Source: Branchiostoma belcheri
Lineage: Eukaryota > Chordata > Leptocardii > Amphioxiformes > Branchiostomatidae
Assembly (NCBI RefSeq): GCF_001625305.1
Contig: NW_017803910.1
Location: 2,922,270 to 2,986,269, forward strand
Direction: 5' to 3'
DNA length: 64,000 bases
In this document: positions 35,001-48,463 of the stretch, in pieces
How positions within the stretch are numbered: position 1 is the first letter of the stretch
How the letters are laid out: the number at the start of each line of letters is the position of its first letter
Notes under the pieces: model-generated
What the model was told of the DNA's origin: nothing
What the model saw: the letters and a program-made list of their open reading frames with translations, nothing else
Database searches by the model: none
Made by a program: the position numbers and the translations under genes

Positions 35001-37189
35001 CCTTGGCATTTTGAGATCCATATGGCAAAAATAGATTTATACATCATATCAAGGTGATAAAAATTGGAAAGCGAAGACCTTAAATTCAGACGTGTGTTCG
35101 TGAGCACAGCCAGGGTATTACCTCGGTGATTTGTGCATCTATTTCCCCGTGAATGGGCTGTAAAACGTTTCCAGTTTTGTTGCCAAGAGCCTTGGTTTTC
35201 ACTGCAGGAAAACAAGTGGCAATAATTTTCCAGGTTTATGGCCGATTTCCTGAGGTCTGTGGTATATAGTGTGCCTTATGGCCAATGCTTTTTGTACCAT
35301 TTGTACAATGACGAATGGGAGGAAGGAGTTTTTCCTACAGCTCTAGAAGGTGCTTGAACTGGTAAAGCACAGCGATGGAGGGTGGAGGAAGGAAGGAAAA
35401 TCAAATCAAAATTGGCTGCGTGCTCTACACCGTGCAGGATATATAACATAACATAAAAAGAAATGACTAAGACATTTGTTCCAGAATGAGAAAGTTGTTT
35501 TAAGAATAGGATTACGAAATATTTCTTTCAAAACCAGACGAAGAAGGTTTTGCCAGTGCACTTCTGCTGTGTTTTATCATCCTCTGTTTATCATCCTCGA
35601 TTGTAACTCGTCATAGATTCTCCCCGGCAGTTGCATTGTAAAATCATATCTGATCTGCACCTCGCAGAAATAGGTGTGGATAAATTTGACAGCATGCCAC
35701 AAAATGAGCAGCAATGTGATTTTAATGTTATCTGTTCTTGTAAAGACTTGGCAATGGCTGTTATAATGGCGGGCTGTTCATTGATGTCAAGCGTTGGTCG
35801 ATTCTTCAGCAAGCTCCTGCTTGTTTTCTGCTGCTGCTGCTGGAGGATGGGATTCAGGAAATGTACGATGTTGTTGCGGGACGTCGCAGTGCATACATGT
35901 GCAAAAATTAAGTAGGACACGAGTTGTCCATCACAGGCTGCGTATTTTACTGTGCAGGAACTATGCATGAAGGAAACCGCTGGATAAGGATTAGCTAAAC
36001 CATATCAGAGATACACCGTTAGCTGGATTTAGCAAGATTTAGCACTAACCCAAACTCCTTATTCATTTAGCCGGAATTAGCACTAATCCAAACTCTTCAC
36101 TCATCGCATTATTCATGCCTCAATTGGTTAACGTTATAAGCTTTCTTCTATTGATCACCATTTCAAACAAAAATGAATTTCTAACGTAAATATTTGCTCT
36201 TCCCATACACAGCGACAATATGCTCCATCTTCACTTTGCTGGTGTGTTACACCAAAGGGCAGTTATACCGGCTATACAGACACTTTAAGTTAAACGGATT
36301 CCTCTGAATCCATATGTCTAGCTTTCTTTGCTTGACAGTTCGTGTATCCTCGCTCTTTACAACCCGGAACCTTTTCTTAGTGCTTTTAAAACTTTAGTGA
36401 CACGTAGCTACGGTATTTCATTATTTGAACAGCAACTTTTATCGCCTTGAGATGAGCTGAAAACGATTTCTATGTGTAGGCGGCAAGCAAACAATTAGCC
36501 CCAACCGACCCCATAGAAACGTCTGTGATAAAACTTCACACTTGATATTCTGATGCAACTCATGATGAACGACAAAATGTCTTGCATCCGGGACATTACA
36601 TTCGGCGATCGCGAGGCGTAACCCAGCCAAGATCGCTACAGGTACGTTCTTTCAAAACGGACGGCAGGATCTCAATTATTGAGCATTTCGCCCAGGAAGG
36701 CTATGAACTCAATTATCTTATGTATATTTCTCCAAAGGCGCTGAATAAGTTTCTTTTTCATTTTATTTTTGATATACAACCATTTTAAGTTGAAGCCAGA
36801 TAAATAATGTAGCAAAATTCTAATTCATTAGTCATTAATGTATACAAATACAAATTAGTTATATGATTTTTCAGTGGCATATAAGCTATTGTGCGTGGGA
36901 AGAAGTGCTGTAGGCTTGGGATTCTTAGCAGCCTTTTTAGCGTATTGTTACAGTGAAATAAGTGAATACTGCCACCATGACCCATCAATAGTGAACTGTG
37001 TGCCGGTGATCCATTGGAAGTGTGCACATGCTGTTATACACTCGGTAATCAGATTCTTCTCGCAGGCACAGTGGTGGAACGTGTTGAAATTGGAATAAGA
37101 CTACCGGTGATTCACTGGAAACGAGAAACGAGATTCATTTCCCACACATAGAAAACCTGCCTGGTTAGATTTTTGTACGTACCCTGAAG
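29004..37189. other. Gene-free interval
   Basis: Over 8 kb without a supported gene. The longest frame (125 codons, minus strand, 35591-35968) includes a run from a CTG/CAG-rich stretch at about 35.83 kb and is not protein-like. GC-richer patches at about 32.87-33.13 kb (with GACGTCACGTC) could be regulatory. This length is compatible with a large intron or an intergenic region. Confidence 0.5.
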
Positions 37190-37260
37190 GTGAGATGGCC
37201 TAGTGAGTAGAGCTCTCGCTTTGCGCAGTAAACAATATAGCAATGATAATCCTTGTAACT
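37190..37260 (+). repeat. Degenerate tRNA-derived SINE head
   Basis: GATGGCCTAGTGAGTAGAGCTCTCGCTTTGCG matches the A-box half of a tRNA-like pol III promoter (TGGCCTAGTGG-type; box at 37196-37207) with a following anticodon-arm-like stretch. The expected B box about 35 bases later is eroded (AATGATAATCC). A lone decayed head is likely. Confidence 0.33.
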
Positions 37261-37630
37261 TGCATAAAACTTGGAATATGGAATGTTGTTTATTCAAAAG
37301 TTTACACAATTCTGTCCACTCATGATTGACATATATGGTTTATGGACTGTGTACCTTGCGTTTGATTGTGACATTGTTCCACTCTGAAGTTCTTTATCTG
37401 TCACACGTATTGGTAACGGTCACCTGTCTGCTACCACTCTACGGGGTGCCAACCGTGCATGTCACGTTGAATTTCTCATCTCCACTACGAGGTCTGGAGG
37501 ATTCATCCCCTCGTTTGTTTTCTATTCTATTCTGGGGCACTCATTGACTGTTTGGACCGAAACAGCAATAAACCTGATGACAGACGACAGTGATACCTAT
37601 CAAGTGGCCCACTCTTAATCAGTGTTACTC

Positions 37631-37743
37631 CAATATGGCGGCCATAAATTTTACGGTGATAACGATGTTCACAAATTGGTACGGCAGAGCGGCCGCCCCA
37701 GGGAGCCATACCGACGGGTGGAGTGCAAGTTCCATCTGCCGAG
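37631..37743 (+). other. Candidate first coding exon with YY1-type start motif
   Basis: CAATATGGCGGC (37631-37642) fits the YY1 consensus CAANATGGCGGC exactly and its ATG (37635) has A at -3 and G at +4. The frame runs 36 codons plus one base (MAAINFTVITMFTNWYGR...) through GC-rich sequence with a CGGCCG core, to CTGCCGAG|GTGAGA, a fair splice donor ending the exon at 37743. YY1 motifs sitting on the start codon, just downstream of the transcription start, are a known promoter type in animals. No downstream exon has been identified and the peptide is not recognised, so it may be only a YY1-bound regulatory site. Confidence 0.28.
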
Positions 37744-40700
37744 GTGAGAAGATGAGATGGCTGCATTTGGCGCTATTAATCAAGGCTTTTTACGGCGTTA
37801 ATTCACTCTATGGCGCAAAGCTTCCTGTATAGACGCAGCTGACTGTATGGTGGGTCCTGGAAGGTTGCCCTGTAAGTGTTAAAATGGGTCGTGATGATGT
37901 TACAAATCAATTTGGCGAGGTATTTTAAAAGAAATGCAGCATTTTCCATGTGCACGTGTCGTTCTCAAGTCTTTCAAATAGAATTTAGGCCATATATTTG
38001 AATGTGATTGGTTGACTTTAATGATTTGTTTTCCTTTTTATTTCAATATCTGGCTGAACACGATCGGAATGCCAAAAATATCCTCCCTAGCTTAGGCAAG
38101 CTACCAAGAATTGTAGTTGGATTGTATCCACGAATGTAATCCAGAGCTCGAGGAAGCTTGTCCAACAGCTCAAATGTAGGTCAGGCAAGGATGCTTCCGA
38201 ATAAGCCAGGTCAGGCATAGGAGCTGAAGAATGTTTAAAGCAGCTTGCTATGGAAAGAACTTCGATTTATGGTCGAAAGCCTTTCTTCCACATAAGCCAA
38301 CTACAATACCATTTGATGTCAAAAGATAAATCTTCAACGTCACACAGAAGAGCAGGTCGACTCTGAGGAACGCTGATGATGAACGAGTCTACAAACTGCA
38401 CATCCGTTCTCGTTACCACGTAAGGCCCTGGTTCCATGGCTTTCAGGTGTCCGCACGTACCTCCTTGTAAGCCATTCTGACCAGTTTAATCACGGCTCCC
38501 AAGGCCATCCCTCACATTAGGCCGTTAAGATACTAAGATTCTAATCTGTTCCTGAGTAGTTCGTGGACGGAGGTCATCAACAGGCAGACACCGATTGGCC
38601 GTTGACTCTTCGACTCACTATAAAGTGAGCGATGTTGGGCAGGACTGATACTTGTTGCACATCTTGCATACTCTACACAGCGAGCTCAGCAAGTTCATAA
38701 GAAGTCGTACAAATTGTGTAATAGAATGTCATTTTTAAACATTCCTTAGATAGAGTTGATTTTAAGTTCAGTTATATCTTTGAATCTAGTACGTGTCTTA
38801 TAATACCTGTCTATTATAATACCGATGGCTATGCAATGAATACAATGAATATAAGACGTCAGATGCAACCGACAGGATCATTAGTAATTCTTCTAACATC
38901 TAAGAAGCTTATCATATATAAGATCTTTAATTTGGAAGAAATGTTTCTTATAAATATGTACGTCTATGTATGTAAAGCACAGGGTCTGCAACAATTCTTC
39001 TATACAGCTGCGCCATTGTCACAGTGAACGATAAAAGAAGTAAGTTTTGCCTACCCTACTTAATCCATCGATGTGCGTTTACTAATGATAAAGTGTTCCT
39101 ACAACCAGTTCATTAATTGTAAATGTTACGCACAATCCCTATCAAATATGGCGTACTTGAAAAAGGCTGGGATCGATATGTCACTGTCTTATCTAATCGC
39201 GTCAGTACGTAGAATCTTACCAACTCTTTTGTCCCTTGTGATCAAAACGACAAAGCTTATTAGATATCTTATTCCGGAGGAACTTTCAGACACTTCGTCG
39301 GGGATTCTATCTGCCAATGGTAACATTTCTCATATGCTGTTACATTGAAGGTGGATTATTTTTCCAGATTTTAATCTCCATTTCCTTGGCACCGTTTCTC
39401 ATGGGGACGTAAAGTCGATAAAGTACCTTCAGACTCACATTGATTCAAGAATAGGAGTGCAAGTGTGCCCTTATTCTCATTAATTCAAAATTAAATGATC
39501 TTTAAGATGTTTTCGCGTCTTCATTCACCTTCCCTGGTAAAGTACTTTAAGGCTTACATTTGAAGCTCAAGTGGCCCATTATTTTTCACGAAGTTAATGA
39601 GAACTGATGTTTAAATCATTTTTTTTCAGGAAAAAACGTCGTCCTTCACCTCAATCGGTTGCTCAACGTTTGGCAGGGTAGTACATCTAGATACTTTTTG
39701 TATGGCAAATTTAGCTGTACGACAAAAGATTGTCGATGGTAATCACTGCTTTTGTATATAGTATCCATGGCTTTCACCTGAAGCAAAACATTGCGAAATA
39801 TAAAGAAACTGCAACTTGTGATAATGCACATTGATTTCGCCGTATTCATTTCCACTGCTTTCAGTCCACCGGGAGCTTTTTCAAAGATTCTCTGGCTCAT
39901 CCAATGTTACTCCCATCAAGACTTGACAAAGACTGCATGCATCATTCCTGATTCAATATTCCTTATCGTTGACTGCATCTTGAGCAATAACATCTTGCCT
40001 CTGACATTTGGGTATCCCCAGATGAGCTGGCAGATTGTGTAGTAACGCGATGTGTGCAGCAGGCTAGTGGACCCACTATGTTTAAGTGGACTACAGCGAG
40101 TAGCAGCTGTGCACCAATCCGGTGCGTAATCAAACATCACTCATTGGAAACTATCCTCGTTTAGAAGCTCTTAACAGGCCGTTTAGATGGCCTCAAATAC
40201 ATCTCCAGTCATATGTTTTGTATAATCACTTAAAGGGCAAGGACATGTCTTTGTGATGTCAATATTGAAAGGCCATAAGTAGACCGAATGTCGAATTTAT
40301 TGATCTTTCAGCACGCTTCCATGGAAGATGATTGACACATACTCAAGGTTAACATCTTCAGTCATAATCTGGAGGGACAGGGGCGAGATACACTTTAAAA
40401 GACGATCAAACAGACAAAATATCGACATTATATCGATACTACATGCCTAAAATAAGCTTTGGTATAATAACTTGAAGGACAAAGGCTAAGGTTTGAAAGG
40501 CCACAGACTGATAAAGCAGGCTAAAGTTGGACTTTATTGATTGTTAAGCCAATAGTCGATACGATGACACGTAATCCGGTCTAAGTCGTAAAAAAGCGGA
40601 GGATGCGTCGAAAAGGTTCATGGTATCTCCCAAAATAGCACATGAAGCCGTTGAAGAAAGGTTCTGCGTGCCTGAGATAGTTGATGACTTTTATGCAGTG

Positions 40701-40790
40701 TCACTTTGTCCACTTATAGTAATGCTCAATGAAATAAAAAAAACATGGTTACGATATTTTCAAGAAACAAAATAAATTCAATGTTATGAT

Positions 40791-40856
40791 ATTTGCTTTG
40801 CTATGATATTTGATATTCATTTATTTATTTGCTTTGTTATGATATTTGATATTTAT
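40791..40856 (+). repeat. 36-bp tandem duplication
   Basis: Two adjacent units beginning ATTTGCTTTG (at 40791 and 40827) match over 30 bases with two C/T differences. AT-rich low-complexity DNA, probably replication slippage. Confidence 0.85.
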
Positions 40857-43800
40857 CGTATGTATAATCTTTGTTCCAATAGTATCAAATGATTATTGCT
40901 GCGTCAAACATAAATTTTCATCATAAGTATCGGAATTAGTATAAACATGTCAGTTTAAAAGTTAAATACCATACATATTATAAGCAAATGAATTGTAATG
41001 GAATTTACATTAGCTGGAAAGATGGCATTCACCAAGATCCATTACCGAGTCTGAAGTATTATTTTAAGTTGTTCATCACACTAACCTGACGAATTCATTG
41101 GTACTTGCAAAGTGGTGTTTACAAGACGTATAGGTCTTTAAATACTGGTATGTCCCAAATTTATAGCACTAGGATTGGGGATTATCAGAAGACTTGTGAG
41201 TATACGTATGTAATTTACTTACATGTCTACATTTAACAGCACTAAATGATAACATCTTGCTATGAAATATACAATGAATCATCGGTAAATAATGAAATCA
41301 TATTCATCTGCACCCCGAGAGAAAGGTAATACCTCCTATTTTATTGCGTTGATTTGTTACTGCTATACTTTTTCATTAGACGTATTTATCTCACTCGATA
41401 AATCAATGCAATAAACGCTTTGTTCGTTCAGTTTATATGAATCAATCCACAGATCTGGGAAATCCTATATGAAAATCAATTATGGTTTATTGGTGAGGTC
41501 GTAATTTCTGTTTCTTGATGAAGCAAGTATATTATTACTTAGGAGAGGCGAAAGGTAATCTAAAGTTTATACTACAAAATAGGAGCCTTAGGCCGGGAGG
41601 GTGTTGCTGTTGATACAACTGTTTACCAAACTTAACTGTGGTATTCTGCACATAGATGCCCAGTAGAGCACGTTTACAACAGTCCGAAGTTGGAATAGAC
41701 TTTTGCAAAGTTCCACTTTAAAGTTTAGACAGAGTTTCGCATATTACTTCACCAATTCCAAAGGGGTAAACGGTTTTCCGAGTTTCGTTTATCAAGTAAT
41801 TGGAAACGTTGTCCATTTTTGCGGCCAGTTTATGAGTTTTGTCTCCTGCTATCCATCATATGTTATTAGAAAGTTTCCACTGGACGCCCAGGGAAATTTC
41901 TACGTCACATCTAGTTTGTGGAGACGGTAACCAGCTGGTTAGGAAGGGGAGGTAAACGTAAATAAGCTGCTTAGAAGACCAGAACGGCTCCTCAGAGAGC
42001 TGCTGGCTCCAGAAGTCTATAATAGCATCAGGAAATGTAAGACTTCTTTTTCATCTCTCAGAAGGGGGAGTACTAGTTAGCTTCAGTGTGCCTTACTGTA
42101 ATATAAGAGTACTGAGAAGTGGTTTTGCAATCTATTCACTTAATTGGATATGGCCTACTTTATTTCCGCACGGCGTCTTTCATGTTTGCTGTGGGCAAAA
42201 ACCGCTTCGATCCGTGTCGTTACTTCAAACAAAAGTTTGACAGAGAGGAAAGATCAGTAACTTGGTTAAACGCAGAGCTTCCGTTCAGTAGGCCAGACTT
42301 ATTAGCTTATTAGGTCAGTCTCTTTAGCCTTTATGGTGGCTGGTTACACATATCGGTTTTTGCCAAGCATAGAGGTTATTGACCTTTCTGATCTACAATG
42401 GCCATTTAGAATGTGTTGCCATGCTATAAAGCTGCTTGATGTATAAGCTTATAACCCATTGTGTGTGATATGCAGTAGAGAGTAGATGCAGTAGACAAAC
42501 TATTCTGTGTGCTTGTCTGCCTCTCCCCCTCTCTCCATATCTTCTTGACAAAAGCGAGTGTTAGCTATATACAAATATGGCAGACAGAAAGTCACTCGTC
42601 TCCTCAAAATATGCTACGCTAGCATTATTTTCATCAACGGTAAGACCCCCTTTATCAGTGTCATTTGTATTCATATCTGCGTTTCGGGCAGTGACACTGA
42701 CCTGTATAAAACTTTTGATAACTGTCTTACGCTGTACCGTAACAGCTAATGTAGAACGAATCATTGAAACCGACACTTACGCTAAACATCCGTAAGTACC
42801 TCCAACAAGGACTGATCAGTGGATATAGCACGTGGCTGCCAACACTTACCAGAAATGGACGTCTTGAAACATTGCCAGCGAAGTACATAAATCTATGACA
42901 TTCTCGGAGCGGCTCTCCATACATATAGTTACCAGCATCAGCATGGACGGGTGCATACAGGGGGATCTTTTATAATTTCCTCAGGGAGAAGTCCAGGGTT
43001 ACCCAGGAAATTACAAGAAAGAAAAACAGCAAAGATCGGTATCAGATAAGCTGTCAACGTCTTTTGCAAAACACGTTTCACCTGCGTTCCATTTCGCAAT
43101 GCACTCTCTATCTTAGTTGTGCTCTTTGACTTATAATGAAGGGATTATGCCAGGCAGGAACGATAAAGTACCGGTCCAAACATGATACAAACATGTGTAC
43201 CCATTTGTATTCAAGGCGTGCCGCTACGATTTCCCTTCCCACAACAGCGATGTGAACATCAGCATTGTTTCCATGTGTCATTCATACAAAATAGTCAACA
43301 AATTATCAAAATTTCAAGGCCTTGAACGTAGTTTAAAAAAGTAGTAGTGCAGCATAGTATTGTGTAACTGGCTTTCTTGTGACTTTTCGTAGGCGTTAAA
43401 TGTGAACCATCACACATTAAAGAAGTTAGCTTTGGAGTGACAATGATACATACTGTGTGTTTAGGCGCCAGAAAAATACATTCGCCTCGTGGATCTCTCC
43501 ATTTTAGACAAGAAGACGAAGTGTCCATTTGATCGTCTGTACAGTTATCGAGAGCACCTTTTCTATGCGTCTGTCTGGTTGCGTCATAGTTCTACATGTA
43601 TTTCTCTATCCGTCCCATACAGTAACCGTGTGATCAGTCAGCACGTCTTATATAGTCAATGACTACATATGTTATATAGTTTTATCCTGTACTAACACAG
43701 TTTTTTTGTAGGGAAATTTTTTCCTAGAATTGTTGTTCAGCATGCGTTGCCACACATTGCTGTATTTCATACAATTGTTGAGCAGTATGGTGAGCATCAT

Positions 43801-44374
43801 TTCCTTACTCAAGACGCCTTCTTACCAACACAAAATATTGCTAATGCTGCTAGTCCTTGCGATAATTTACAGAAATTTGGCGGCCTTGACCGATCTGAAG
43901 TGAACATTTACGCCGTGCCTTGAATGTGGAGAGGTATTTCAATCGAACAAGTATACAAACCATGTCAGATGCAGGGCGTTGCGCAACTTGAATGTATCGA
44001 CATCCGCTGACTTTGATGCCCAATATCCAGTAATATCATGTCCGTTTGGATAAACTTGGCCTACAAGTATTGATAGGGTCACACCAATCGTTAAAGCGAA
44101 TGCGCCGCTACATCAGGTGAAAGTGATATGTATCTACTTGAAAGTTGCTTCAATGCTATATTCAAGTGTAAAGAATACAAAGACGTCAAAATGTTACCAG
44201 TGCCTGATGATGATGATCCTTAGATGCATATTGTACGAAAGTGAAAACCTTAGCTGCCTTAGCTTTTCACTCGCAATCTGGGCACAAGCGGTGCAGGAAT
44301 TCTAGTTTGTTAAGATTTACTTAAGATTTGCCTTTGCTTTTTGTACCATCTTATGATTCTTCATCAACGTCGTG

Positions 44375-44406
44375 GATAGATAAATATCGATAGATAGATG
44401 GATAGC
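44375..44406 (+). repeat. Imperfect GATA microsatellite
   Basis: GATAGATAAATATCGATAGATAGATGGATAG: a short, interrupted tetranucleotide repeat. Confidence 0.8.
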
Positions 44407-47050
44407 CGAAAATAGTTTTCAGCATTATACTGACTTTGTAACTTAGCTGTACTGCCCTGTGTAACAACGTAGCAGTAATGACAGTCAAATACGGATAACT
44501 GCCACCCATAGACACCCATATCTGTGTGATATACCGTTGAAGAAACCATCTAGCAATTTGATGTATGATGTATTGAACACGATGGCCGTTGGGAGTGCAC
44601 TTACCTGCCACTCAATGGTCGAAACAGAATCAACTTTATCAGATGACCGTGTTTCTAACTATGATTTGTCACCCGTACGCGCGAAATAACGATGCTTAAA
44701 GATTTTATGGTGTGTTTTTTTTCACTGCGGAGGAGAGTCTTAATCGAAGTGAGACAAATGCCACTGATTTAGCAGATTGATGGGCTACTGCCCTGTTTTC
44801 TAGGTTTATAGGACATTGAACCACCTTGATAGCCGCAGATGGGTAACTAAACGACTAGGTGGGTATATTTCTCATCTTATCTAATATGACACAGTTCCTT
44901 ACTCACACATTCGTGTCATACATCGATAGTTGTCATCAAAAAGCCATTAGGGCAAATATCGGTGATTCATTCTACCTTAATGTGTGGTAAATGTCAGAAG
45001 ACAGAGTAGAACGTGCTATCGTAGAGGTCTGTACTTAGTCTTTGCGATACAGACAGGATGTCATTTGCAATTGGAAGTAAAAACTGAGTCCTAACCACCT
45101 CCAACGTAGAGGATTGCTCTAGGAGTAGCCCACCGTATCGGCAATGATCGTACATGTGTGTGTCCGAGTTCTGTTTCCCCCTCATGTGTATGCATCCTAG
45201 CCGCTCGTACTACACAGCATGTACATCATTCTGTCAACTGCGTGACCAAGCGACTTTACGCTACTTTGCAAACGTGAGGTGCCTTCAATGTGGCAAATTA
45301 CGTTAAGCGAAGTGACCTATAAAGCCAATAATGTATGACTTTTGTTTACATCCCAAATTATTTTTTGTCGTTTATTGATACCTAATAAAAAAATTCAATA
45401 CCTGGGTTACTATTTTGTATAGCTTAATATTATGTGTACTATGATGCTATCACGCCATCATGGTTACGTTCTCATTGCAAATCCGCTTGTTTGTCTGCTA
45501 GAAGAAGTGCATTCCGTGTTACAGTTTATGTTATTGAATGAAGTTTTATGAACCTAGTGTATAGAGTGTACATTGTAGACCGACGTTAGAAGGGCAAGGC
45601 CATATCATTAACCTACATTATTCATACAGTATGTCCGCATTTGGTGTTATATATATTTGGCTGCGACAATACTTACTACTACATATGCTGCGACTGTCCG
45701 CAACATTGCGCAGATGTGCATAGTACCCCGGTGTACAAATAGGCCACCAAGAATATCCTTAAATTGCTTTTTCGATTTATGACCGTGTCATCAATGTTCT
45801 TTCTTCTTCTTTCCTCCGCCACTTGCAGCTTGATTAGGATTCGTGTTCGGCATTGCAATCGATTTAAAAATCCTATCGGGAAGCTATTAACGACATTGGA
45901 AGATAAATAGCCAAGTTAATGAGATACCATTGGTAGCTTAATCTTGATCTTTAATGATTGCTTTTACTTCGTACGATCGTGACTTAAACCGAGGAGAGGG
46001 TCCCAGGTTGAGTTCATTACTGTAAGATAAAGGTCGAACAGGAACACAGCTGCACAAATTGACAGTAAAACGCTGAGCCATATAAAATTCCACTGTTGTG
46101 TTTTCAGACTTCATAATATATAACAGCAGGACAAGTTTAACATTCTTACATTAGGTATGTGGTTTTTAAGATTCATCTTCACATAATTTGTGCCGTTTAC
46201 ATTAAAATATTCAAAGAATGGAAATATCAAAGAATGATATAGATGTTTGTATTTGTATATCACTATTTTTATTACATATGGAGGTTTGGAACTTGTTTGC
46301 AGACACGCTGCGATTACCAAAAGTAACATTATTGCAACATATCATCCCTATCAATGTAGGATATAGTAGCTTGACATGCCCTTACTCACTCCAACTCCCA
46401 TTGGATAAGATTTTCCTCTTAGGTATCAAAGTTTATATTTTATTACGATTCAACTCTGTTCACATAATTTGCCCAAAGTCACTTCCATCTGTATAATCCA
46501 GTATTTCCAAATTGGCCCGACGCTGGTTAGATTGATAATCCTGTCGATGTGTGTTCAGTTTCCTGCCAATAAGCAGCAGCACAAAGCGCCTTGATGATAT
46601 GACCTGAATAGAGAATACCTGATCTGCCCCGAGGGCAATTATCTCTGATCAGGATGATAGAGCACAAGGTTGGGCACAGGCATCTCTTGTGACGTGAACC
46701 TCAGGCTTCACCTTAGCGAGACACTTTAAAGGTGAATGATCAAAGGAGTAGATATCTAATCTCCTACCTATGACACTCGCACAGGGCAACACTGCTTAAT
46801 GTCATGGGATGTCCTGGTGCTTCTATAGACACTATTTTGTGCTATATTTGTCAGGATTAAACCGATGAGAGTCATAACACTGCTCTTTTCCCCAGCTTTA
46901 GTCCCTTTTTCTCAACGTGTCGTGGTTGATCCTGCCACTGCCAGTGCAGTTTGACAGATTGGAATACTATAAAGTCTTGTTAGGTTACTGTATGACTGAG
47001 TTTTCTTTCTAATTTCGTACGCTCATACGTTCTTTCATTAAGCTGTAAAT

Positions 47051-47073
47051 GATGATGATAAGAGTGATGATAA
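47051..47073 (+). repeat. Short GAT-rich microsatellite
   Basis: Interrupted (GAT)n over about 23 bp. Confidence 0.7.
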
Positions 47074-47897
47074 GTTATACCCTTGCCTTGACTGCTAAAT
47101 TGGCACCTATAGCTAGCCATTTGTTACGAGCACGTTGTTCTTGAAGCAACAGAAATAAGAGAGATTCTCAACTGAAGAGGCCTGGTCCCAACTGAGTAAT
47201 TATATTCTTAAAACGAAAGCATTTTATCATTTCTCAATGAGAGATATCAGGTCCTCTTTTGTATTATATCAAAGGACATATTGCAATGGATTTCATTATG
47301 TCAATAACGTAACAACGGGAAACAAAGCAAATGCCAGTCAGTATCAGTTTCCAATGTTGAATCCTCACAGAAGCTGCAATGGTGCAGACCGTGCGCGAAA
47401 CGTTGATTTATGTTCAATATACTTGAGGCACAGACTTTTCAAATCCACGCATTCTTCAAGCCACTGTTTCCTGTAGATAATTTCTTCTCTGCGTGCAATC
47501 GGCTTTCGGCAAGTAGCCGGCGTAGCCTTACTTTGACTTAAAAGATTGGACGAACAACGTAGGCAAGACGCTGCCAAGATGGTTATCACATGATATATGT
47601 CCTCACCACTCTTTATTGATTTCCTCAACTCTTTCTGACGATTCTTCGTTTTTATCTCATCCGAATATAAATGTGAAGGCTTTGCAAGTTCGCGCGACGT
47701 GGATCTGGATTACATGGCAATAAATCAGCAAATATTTCAGAAAAGAATTTATTCTGTATAAATGTCCTTGCCTCCAGACATTTAAAGTATATTGACCACA
47801 TATTTGACCTTGGAACCCCGCTGCCAAAGTCGTGAATATATAAGCAGACTCTGCCCTCGTCTTACCGATAATCTATCGTACATGACAATGACCGTCA

Positions 47898-48040
47898 GGG
47901 AAATAAAAACAAATAGCTCGGTTTTGTCAAAGGTCAAAGCTCCTTATTTGCTTCTTAGTGTTAAGGTATCGTCTTTCATGCCTGCGGCGACCTCTATTTC
48001 CTGAATGGTTTTGACCCGGCTTGCTCCTCCAGTTCAATCA
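47898..48040. repeat. Unnamed dispersed element, copy 1 (frame-conserved partner of 61281-61422)
   Basis: This copy shares with 61281-61422 the start GGGAAATAAAAACAAAT (17/17), then in the same order and spacing TTGTCA, AAGG, TC.TTCA.GCCTG, GACCTCTAT, GTTTTGACC and TTCAATCA. Identity is about 60-65% by eye with one or two small gaps. Translated on the minus strand, the copies align over 39 codons without a gap at 18 identical residues, ending FVFIS. The plus strand in the register EIKTN... aligns almost equally well, so the coding strand, if any, is undecided. This copy has an in-frame stop on the minus-strand reading. It may be a relic of an unidentified mobile element's coding part, or paralogous exons. 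I recognise no family. Confidence 0.5.
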
Positions 48041-48434
48041 TGGAAATGGCCTCTGGTCTCATCTGTCCATTTCGGCCCAGTTTTAGTCTATGGGACGGCT
48101 GGAGCCTTTGGGTTGTAATAAGCATTATCGTTACTCAAAAGGCCTTAAACAATAATTAGTCATCGATATTGACTTTTGTCGTGTTATACAGTGCTATGTG
48201 AAAATCCAAGAAGGCTTTCGTTATGTATTATATTTTATTCCATCGCACATTCGGACAATAGCATTAAGCTCATATAATGTGCAATGTTTATGTACACAAT
48301 AGCTCATATTTTCGTCTCTAGTTTGGTCAATTACTTATTCTATATGAACAGTTAGCATTTTTATAGCTGGATATTGATGCTCAGAAGTTTTGGGGAGGCC
48401 ATATTGTCCTGCATGCGGTTCGCATGATGATCGA
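48041..48434. other. Gene-free interval
   Basis: Nothing recognisable between the dispersed element and the palindrome. Confidence 0.5.
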
Positions 48435-48463
48435 TTTTACGACGTGAAGTTCACGACATAAAA
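48435..48463. promoter_or_regulatory. 29-bp near-perfect palindrome (possible dimeric factor site)
   Basis: The arms TTTTACGACGTGAA and TTCACGACATAAAA are inverted copies of 14 bp with a 1-base spacer and 2 mismatches. The core CGTGAAGTTCACG is perfect. The outer TTTTAC/TTTTAT parts resemble posterior-Hox or Cdx cores. Such symmetry is typical of a site bound by a dimer. The factor is unknown. Confidence 0.35.

Larger units (their letters stand above)
37744..47897. other. Gene-free interval
   Basis: About 10 kb with no recognisable protein. Small repeats are listed separately. At 42.5 kb a pyrimidine-rich tract before CAAAAG, followed about 86 bases later by AACG|GTAAGA, could frame a small plus-strand exon, but the encoded residues are unfamiliar. 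Confidence 0.5.

Noticed and set aside
42555-42640. 86-bp candidate exon between a pyrimidine-rich acceptor (CAAAAG) and AACG|GTAAGA
   Set aside because: One frame is open but the peptide is unfamiliar and no linked exon was found; splice-like signals of this quality occur often by chance.
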